From: Paenibacillus pedocola
GTDB taxonomy: Bacteria > Bacillota > Bacilli > Paenibacillales > Paenibacillaceae
Reading direction: 5' to 3'
Assembly (NCBI RefSeq): GCF_031599675.1
Contig: NZ_CP134223.1
Coordinates: 1,736,001 to 1,800,000 of the forward strand
Length of the DNA stretch: 64,000 nucleotides
The first letter of the stretch is position 1. Each line of letters begins with the position of its first letter. The position numbers and the translations under genes were made by a program. The notes beneath the pieces were generated by a model. It was not told where the DNA came from, made no database searches, and saw only the letters and a list, made by a program, of their open reading frames with translations. Positions 59,285 to 64,000 of this stretch are shown here, piece by piece.

Positions 59285-59469
59285 AAAGTGCCTTCGTATA
59301 ACAGAGTATTCACGCTGCAGGACCTGTCGGTCCCTTGGTCTGCGGGAGTAAATTCAAGGAAGCAATTAGCAGGCAGACAACCCTGCGAGGCTAAGTCTGG
59401 CCATACGTTCGCCGGCACTTGATTAAGCCTCTCGGGTTCGTGAATGGGGGAATGTTAGGTGCAATATTG
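59285..59469 (+). repeat. Cassette-boundary element 2 (attC-like layout)
   Basis: Left core GTATAAC (59296-59302), five-base spacer, ATTCACG, about 120 bases of imperfect stems, then CGTGAAT, an eight-base spacer and right core GTTAGGT (59454-59460). ATTCACG and CGTGAAT are exact complements. This R''-L''...L'-R' order is that of integron attC sites. Left of the core, AAAGTGCCTTC belongs to the inverted repeat of the preceding gene. Confidence 0.65.
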
Positions 59470-59506
59470 CAATACTTAATAAATACAGTAATCAGTGGGG
59501 TGAGTC

Positions 59507-60019
59507 ATGATGATATTTTCAAAGATAGATAATCTAGATAGATTATCATTTGACATGGAAATAAAGACAAGAAAAGTCTACAAAAATATAACAAGAGTGA
59601 AAGGAGGAATGGTTCATGTTATTGATTGGAAGATTTCCTTATATATAAACGGCTATAAACTAGATGAAGATGAAGTGTTTGTAGATGATGTTTATTTCAA
59701 CTCGTTACTTTATCCTGGGAAGTATCCTATGTTTACTTGCACTTGTGGTATTTTCGGATGTGGAGGGTATTATGTAGATGTTGTGCATAACAATGAAACG
59801 ATGATTTGGACAACTGAACAATCACCATTTACGGATAGAACAATTAAGAGTACTAATAGATTTGTTTTTTCATGGAGTAATATAATCGAATTTACAGAAG
59901 AATTAATACAGAGATTAGAAGACCTCAAAAGTTTAATGCTATCCAATGAATTAGAATTTCAATACGATCTTGAAAAATATAAGGACATAATGCAAGAAAT
60001 AAAAATTAAGAGAAAATAA
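59507..60019 (+). CDS. Small protein of unknown function with a Cys cluster
   Basis: A 170-residue soluble protein that I do not recognise. It contains the compact motif FTCTCGIFGCGGYYVDV near residue 75-90, a CxCxxxxC pattern that could bind metal, and an acidic/basic helical C-terminus. It is strongly AT-rich. The gene is bounded by GTTAGGTGCAATATTG (59454-59469) and the imperfect complement ending in GCCTAAC (60056-60071), so it looks like another cassette-like unit. The ribosome site is weak (GGGGTGAG). Confidence 0.6.
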   Translation: MMIFSKIDNLDRLSFDMEIKTRKVYKNITRVKGGMVHVIDWKISLYINGYKLDEDEVFVDDVYFNSLLYPGKYPMFTCTCGIFGCGGYYVDVVHNNETMIWTTEQSPFTDRTIKSTNRFVFSWSNIIEFTEELIQRLEDLKSLMLSNELEFQYDLEKYKDIMQEIKIKRK

Positions 60020-60055
60020 GTTATCATAAATATTGAAGTGGATTCAATGAAGGCA

Positions 60056-60190
60056 CAATACTTCGCCTAACATAGCATTAAACGCTACGATCCGGGACAA
60101 GCCCGACTCTTGGTCCGAAGAGGCATTTCGGGGAAAAGATTCACCGGACACATTCAACAACACATTCCTGAAATATAGGGGTGGGTTAAC
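60056..60190 (+). repeat. Cassette-boundary element 3
   Basis: Begins CAATACTTCGCCTAAC (60056-60071), complementary at 13 of 16 positions to the start of the preceding cassette. The block 60113-60153 (from GTCCGAAGAGG to CACCGGACACAT) repeats 58648-58690 of element 1. A possible degenerate right core GTTAACG is at 60184-60190. The following 160 bases hold no gene. Confidence 0.6.
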
Positions 60191-60354
60191 GCTCTTCACA
60201 CTACCCATCCTGCGAGATACAACGCGCAGGACCAAAGGTCTATCAGACACATCGACGGTAGAACATAAAGAAGGAGAAGTAAGCCCGATAAGAAGTCTAC
60301 AGATTTTGTATAGCCTTTTTGATTTCGTGGGTTTAAAATAGCAAAGTTTGTTAC

Positions 60355-60439
60355 GCTAACGGGACACTATAGCTCAATAATACATGAGGCAGCCGACAGA
60401 TAAATTGGCTGCCTTATTTGCGCTAAAAAGCAGGATAGT
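60355..60439 (+). repeat. Three-hairpin repeat, copy a
   Basis: H1 GCTAACGGGACACTATAGC (60355-60373); H2 GGCAGCC (60388-60394) with GGCTGCC (60407-60413); H3 near 60422-60439 ending CAGGATAGT. Outer parts match copies b and c; the middle stem sequence differs. Confidence 0.7.
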
Positions 60440-60467
60440 TCAATGGATTAGGACGTGAACGTAATAT

Positions 60468-60509
60468 TGACGGATGGTTTTCTGTCAATTATCTTAAAGT
60501 TAACTTTAA
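60468..60509 (+). promoter_or_regulatory. Promoter and MerR-type operator of the merR-like gene
   Basis: TTGACG (60468-60473), 16-base spacer, TATCTT (60490-60495), overlapped by the perfect 16-base palindrome TTAAAGTTAACTTTAA (60494-60509). A near-identical palindrome precedes the next gene. Confidence 0.65.
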
Positions 60510-60528
60510 CTAAAAGGTGGTTTCGCAT

Positions 60529-60927
60529 ATGTATAGCATAAATGAGATTGTAAAAATAACTGGAATTCCAGCTTCTACGCTTCGCTATTATGAACAAGAG
60601 GGTATTCTTCCCGAAGTGACCAGAAACGTGAATGGGCGCAGAGAGTATAACGAAAAGGTGCTCGAATGGCTTGAATTAGTTGTGGCTTTAAAAGATACTG
60701 GCATGTCTATTGAAGAAATAAAAACTTATACAAAGCTAATTCTTCAGGGGGATGAGACTCTAGAGGATAGGAGAAGCTTTCTTTCTGAGCATAAAAGTAA
60801 TGTGGAAAAGTCGTTGGCTAAAACACAGTATCATCTCGAAAAAGTTATTCGCAAAATAGCTGTTTATGATGTGTTGCTCTATAAGAAAAGTACCAACTCG
60901 GACCCTTTAAGATCCTATTTGACTTAA
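60529..60927 (+). CDS. MerR-family transcriptional regulator
   Basis: A 132-residue MerR protein. Residues 1-70 form the winged HTH (MYSINEIVKITGIPASTLRYYEQEGIL), followed by a dimerisation coiled coil (about 85-118). No Cys-rich metal site is present, so a small organic signal is more likely. AAAGGTGG eight bases before ATG 60529 supports this start over GTG 60517. Identical half-sites upstream of this gene and of the SDR gene indicate self-regulation and control of the SDR. Confidence 0.87.
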   Translation: MYSINEIVKITGIPASTLRYYEQEGILPEVTRNVNGRREYNEKVLEWLELVVALKDTGMSIEEIKTYTKLILQGDETLEDRRSFLSEHKSNVEKSLAKTQYHLEKVIRKIAVYDVLLYKKSTNSDPLRSYLT

Positions 60928-60939
60928 AGTGTACTTTAA
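60924..60939 (+). promoter_or_regulatory. Second MerR-type operator, upstream of the SDR gene
   Basis: TTAAAGTGTACTTTAA, a perfect palindrome differing from the upstream operator only in its central two bases. It begins at the merR-like stop codon and ends 42 bases before the SDR start. Confidence 0.65.
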
Positions 60940-60980
60940 CAGGTAAAGTAGAGATATTAAATCTTTAAGGAGTGGATAGA

Positions 60981-61823
60981 ATGTCTCTACAACATAAAGT
61001 TTGGTTAATTACGGGGTGCTCAACCGGGTTTGGCCGTCATATCGCAAAACAAGCAATTGAGGCTGGCTATAAGGTAATTGTGACGGCTCGCAAGGTCGAA
61101 CAGATTCAAGATCTCACATCAGGAAATGAAGAAAACACGCTTGCACTCCCATTGGATGTAACAAATCATGAACAAATTATAAGTACAGTCAAGCAGGCTA
61201 TCGAAAAGTTTGGACGTATTGATGTTCTAGTCAACAATGCCGGAATTGGATATTTTAGTTCAGTTGAAGAAAGTGTTGAAGAAGAGACTCGCCGAATGTT
61301 TGAAATTAACTTCTGGGGTCTTATGCATATGACAAATGCTGTCTTACCTTATATGAGGGCTCAGAAGTCCGGTCATATCATTAATTTCTCATCTATTGGT
61401 GGTTTGACTTCATTCCCAACACTTGGTTACTATCATGCAACCAAATATGCAGTTGAAGGAATTTCAGAAAGTCTGGCTAAAGAACTGATTCCATTTAACA
61501 TAGCTGTAACTTTAATTGAGCCGAGCGGTTTCCGTACAGATTGGGGTGGTCGTTCTTCCGTTAAAACTGATACTCAAATACCTGAATTTAAGGAATCTGT
61601 AGTAGGGCAGATGCTCAAAGGTGTGCAGCATAGCGGTGGACAAGAATCTGGGGATCCTGTGAAAGCCGCAGCTGCTGTAATTAAGGTTGTAGAAACATCA
61701 AAGCCTCCACTTCGTTTGCTTCTTGGAAAAGCAGCTTATCAAGCAGCAACGCATAAATTCACAACCATGCTTGCAGATATGGAAGAATGGAAAGAAATTA
61801 CCATTAATGCCGATTACGAATGA
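60981..61823 (+). CDS. Short-chain dehydrogenase/reductase regulated with MerR
   Basis: A 280-residue SDR with TGCSTGFGRHIAK (NAD(P) motif), NNAGIG, INFSSIGG and catalytic YHATK. The C-terminal extension suits the larger 'classical' ketoreductase/oxidoreductase group. AAGGAG eight bases before ATG 60981 supports this start. The MerR gene lies directly upstream with a shared operator type. The substrate is unknown; detoxification of a carbonyl compound sensed by MerR is a guess. Confidence 0.87.
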   Translation: MSLQHKVWLITGCSTGFGRHIAKQAIEAGYKVIVTARKVEQIQDLTSGNEENTLALPLDVTNHEQIISTVKQAIEKFGRIDVLVNNAGIGYFSSVEESVEEETRRMFEINFWGLMHMTNAVLPYMRAQKSGHIINFSSIGGLTSFPTLGYYHATKYAVEGISESLAKELIPFNIAVTLIEPSGFRTDWGGRSSVKTDTQIPEFKESVVGQMLKGVQHSGGQESGDPVKAAAAVIKVVETSKPPLRLLLGKAAYQAATHKFTTMLADMEEWKEITINADYE

Positions 61824-61922
61824 CCTACAGGACAACTTGGTTTTGGAACTGTTTAGCAGCGGGAGTGAGGGTGCTCGGGCACATTACGAGGAATAAATGG
61901 ACCTTCTCATAGACGGGATTAA

Positions 61923-62011
61923 GCTAACGGGAAACGATAGTTAAACGGTTCAGGGAGCAGCTTGCCGCGGCAGCTGCTCCCTGTCTTCATTAAGCTAAAG
62001 GGCAGGATAGT
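61923..62011 (+). repeat. Three-hairpin repeat, copy b
   Basis: H1 GCTAACGGGAAACGATAGT (61923-61941); H2 CAGGGAGCAGCT (61951-61962) with AGCTGCTCCCTG (61972-61983), perfectly paired; H3 GCTAAAGGGCAGGATAGT (61994-62011). Follows the SDR gene and may also terminate its transcript. Confidence 0.75.
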
Positions 62012-62138
62012 TCAAATATATGTTGAAATAAAATTGAAGCAGTTTATGGGTTGAATGATCGTCACCGCAAGCAATGTACTGTCTTGGAGAACAGCACATT
62101 GGTTATTTAATGTAATGTATTACCTCTGTTAAAATAGT

Positions 62139-62882
62139 CTAGCTTTTTTTCATATGAAGGTGGGCAAAAGGACATTTTCCCGCTGCAGGTAAATCATCAT
62201 CACTTAGAAAATATTGCTTCCATTCAAAGTTGTCCTCACTGCCGTAGAAATTTAAATCCGGATGAACTCCGGTCTCATCATATTCAGTAATTCGTTCTCT
62301 GATTTTTTTCTTGATTTGAGCTGCAGCTGCAGCATTTTTATTGAATTGAGTCAAAACCCAGCGGGGAGTAATGGCGAAGATAAAGTAAGGGAAGTGTCGA
62401 CTCTGCCTTCGTTTGTGTGCAGGTGTAGCACAATACATAAAATACTGTTCATTACCAAAGCAATATTCCCATACATTTTGATCCGGATCGAGTGGAATGT
62501 GTTCGGGCCATGGCTGCTCGTCACGAGCGCTGACCTGGCTGAGCACTTTCCAGAATAATGCTTGATATTCTTTTACTTGATATTCTACCGTAAGGTCTTC
62601 GGGAGTCTCAAAGAAAGCGATAAGTGAAGTGTATTTCCCAATATCTTTTGATTGTTCACCATATGCACTAAGACTGTAAGCAAGTTCTTCGGAAGCCTGT
62701 TCTTTCCTTGGATCACTAAGAAATATATAGCGAAAATGATTCGATTTATAGCCAATGGTTGCTGGAATGCAGGGGAATTTATGCTCAGAATCCGACATTT
62801 TCTCGGAAAATAGACGATAGGCTTTTTCTTTCCATCCACCAAGAGACGAATGCTCCATATGTTCATTATCATACAACAGCAT
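62139..62882 (-). CDS. YqcI/YcgG-family protein
   Basis: A 247-residue soluble protein resembling the YqcI/YcgG family, whose function is unknown. Family-like parts include FPCIPATIGY near 37-46, YTSLIAFFETPE, a Trp-rich middle and CPFAHLHM at the end. AAGGAGG nine bases before the start at 62882 (complement) fixes the start. It is the only minus-strand gene of the right-hand region and sits between repeat copies b and c. Confidence 0.72.
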   Translation of the reverse strand: MLLYDNEHMEHSSLGGWKEKAYRLFSEKMSDSEHKFPCIPATIGYKSNHFRYIFLSDPRKEQASEELAYSLSAYGEQSKDIGKYTSLIAFFETPEDLTVEYQVKEYQALFWKVLSQVSARDEQPWPEHIPLDPDQNVWEYCFGNEQYFMYCATPAHKRRQSRHFPYFIFAITPRWVLTQFNKNAAAAAQIKKKIRERITEYDETGVHPDLNFYGSEDNFEWKQYFLSDDDLPAAGKCPFAHLHMKKS

Positions 62883-63083
62883 GTATCTAGACCTCCTTGT
62901 GTTGTTACTGTATTAAAGGAAGCCGCATTGTGTGTATTAGTCTATAGGTTATTTAAAATATTTTTGACGATGTTTGAAATATCATTTTGTGTTAATATTT
63001 CTGGAACTGTCGTATGATCAACTTAGCTATCAACCTTCGCTCTAAAGGTGATGCGGTGAAACCAGTATAATATTAAGCCTTAA

Positions 63084-63234
63084 GCTAACGGGAAACGATA
63101 GCTCAATGAAATTACGAAAGCAGCTGATCACGTCGATCGGTTGCTTTTGTTCATCTAACGGGCAGGTTAGTTGAATGATTTCGCGAATAACTTAAGTCAT
63201 GACGAATTTACGAAGTTCACAAAAGACGTTAGCC
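63084..63234 (+). repeat. Three-hairpin repeat copy c fused to boundary element 4
   Basis: H1 GCTAACGGGAAACGATAGC (63084-63102); H2 AAAGCAGCTGATC (63117-63129) with GATCGGTTGCTTT (63135-63147), fully paired using G-U; H3 CTAACGGGCAGGTTAG (63155-63170), perfect. It continues into TTTCGCGAATA and ends at core GTTAGCC (63228-63234), 38 bases before the next start codon. Confidence 0.75.
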
Positions 63235-63265
63235 GAAAGAAGTTCTTAGTTTAGGAGGAGTCTAT

Positions 63266-64000
63266 ATGATAATAGAAAAAGTTATAAATAGAATTGTAAT
63301 AAAAAGTGAATATAGGGATTTTGTTGATAAGTATATAGATAATATACTTACCGAATTTAAAGGTAAGATTCATAGCATTTATATGTGTGGCTCGATTCCA
63401 AAAGGAACTGCTAAACCTTTTAAGTCAGATGCAGACTTTACTATTGTATGTGTAAAACCCAATGATATTGATTACGAAAGATTGTCAAATATTAAAGACA
63501 GGCTTTTGGAAGAATATCCAGTAGTAACTAAGATTGATACGATAATTTGCTCGATTGACGATGTATTAAGTAAACCAAATGAGTGGGGTTTTTGGGTAAA
63601 GATAATTTGTGTTTGCATATATGGTCATGACGTTGGTGAAAAAGTACCACCGATAATTATTTCTCCAGAGTTCATTTTAGACTTAAATACAGAGACCAAG
63701 GAGGAAGTAGATCGTATACATAGTTTACTTTCTAATGCTAGTGATAACACAATGAAAGCTAGATATATTAAAGGTTACTCCAAGAGATTAATTCGTGCAC
63801 TATACTCTTTGGTTTTAGAAGATACAGGTGTATGGCAAGATGACATTAGTAAGATGAAGAATGCCATATTAAACTATTGTGAGATTGACTCCGTTTTAGT
63901 TGATTATCTGTATGCTTGTTACTTGGATAGTAATGTACTTGTTGAAGAGTTTCTGGGAATTGCAGATGAAGTATATAGCTATTTTGAGAACGCCTTAAAT
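63266..64000 (+). CDS. Nucleotidyltransferase-domain protein (3' truncated by window edge)
   Basis: An open frame from ATG 63266 to the window end (245 codons, no stop reached). AGGAGGAG lies five bases upstream. Residues about 41-58 read CGSIPKGTAKPFKSDADF, the GS...DxD signature of the polymerase-beta-type nucleotidyltransferase fold, and a third acid may be in VVTKIDTII. Members include aminoglycoside adenylyltransferases and MNT-type antitoxin partners; the long helical C-terminal part could fit either, so no specific function is assigned. Strongly AT-rich, directly behind boundary element 4. Confidence 0.75.
   Translation, partial: MIIEKVINRIVIKSEYRDFVDKYIDNILTEFKGKIHSIYMCGSIPKGTAKPFKSDADFTIVCVKPNDIDYERLSNIKDRLLEEYPVVTKIDTIICSIDDVLSKPNEWGFWVKIICVCIYGHDVGEKVPPIIISPEFILDLNTETKEEVDRIHSLLSNASDNTMKARYIKGYSKRLIRALYSLVLEDTGVWQDDISKMKNAILNYCEIDSVLVDYLYACYLDSNVLVEEFLGIADEVYSYFENALN

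Noticed and set aside
58766-59302. Ordinary insertion sequence
   Set aside because: The enclosed gene is not a transposase and no target-site duplication is visible next to the inverted repeats.
60072-60354. Possible gene between boundary element 3 and the three-hairpin copy a
   Set aside because: Only short broken frames occur, with no start codon behind the AAGGAG at about 60270 that leads to a coding frame.
57886-64000. Prophage, retron or diversity-generating element at the right end
   Set aside because: No reverse transcriptase, integrase, capsid or lysis gene is visible; repeats are boundary-like rather than template/variable pairs.

Overview
The window looks like a chromosomal segment of a Paenibacillus-type Gram-positive soil bacterium. 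It carries three very large exoenzymes with triple S-layer-homology (SLH) anchors, lipoprotein sugar-binding proteins with paired permeases and no ATPase gene nearby, YesM/YesN two-component pairs, many AraC-type regulators, strong AGGAGG-type ribosome sites and moderate GC content. No rRNA, tRNA, CRISPR array or prophage was seen.

Layout. 1-4.5 kb: end of a histidine kinase gene and an SLH-anchored M14 carboxypeptidase. 5-8.3 kb: an HD-GYP-like protein with altered metal ligands, an AlkD-like repair protein and a sodium-dependent (NSS) transporter. 8.4-25.7 kb: a plant-polysaccharide locus made of an AraC regulator, a GH36 alpha-galactosidase, a YesM/YesN pair, two permeases, a binding protein, an SLH-anchored GH26 mannanase and an SLH-anchored GH53 galactanase. 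The surface enzymes would cut galactomannan and galactan, the ABC system would import oligomers, and GH36 would remove galactose side groups inside. Candidate catabolite (cre) sites precede both surface enzymes. 26-30.7 kb: an OmpR/histidine kinase pair, a DUF2231 membrane protein, a chemotaxis-receptor remnant, a lipoprotein alpha-carbonic anhydrase and a metallophosphoesterase. 30.8-33.8 kb: a second sugar ABC operon on the minus strand. 34-37.5 kb: a frameshifted nuclease/HTH gene behind a promoter-hairpin leader, a VOC protein, an SDR and a serine hydrolase. 37.8-47.6 kb: a third sugar locus with binding protein, two permeases, an unrecognised 567-residue protein, a ROK protein, an MFS transporter and a membrane-bound AraC regulator. 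47.9-57.8 kb: a giant pseudokinase/ATPase/GAF/LuxR regulator, a single-domain response regulator, a SetB-like exporter, an AraC regulator and a GH3 glycosidase with two operator-like boxes.

57.9-64 kb is different. It is AT-rich, with small unfamiliar genes (58.1-60.0 kb), a MerR/SDR pair, a YqcI/YcgG protein and a truncated nucleotidyltransferase gene. Nearly every gene or gene pair is separated from the next by a related palindromic element. Some elements carry complementary GTTAnnn/nnnTAAC cores that match at both ends of the same gene, in the manner of integron cassettes, but no recombinase is visible. Others share a three-hairpin plan with conserved outer hairpins and a middle hairpin whose sequence differs in each copy while staying paired. 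This cassette-like array is the most interesting part of the window.
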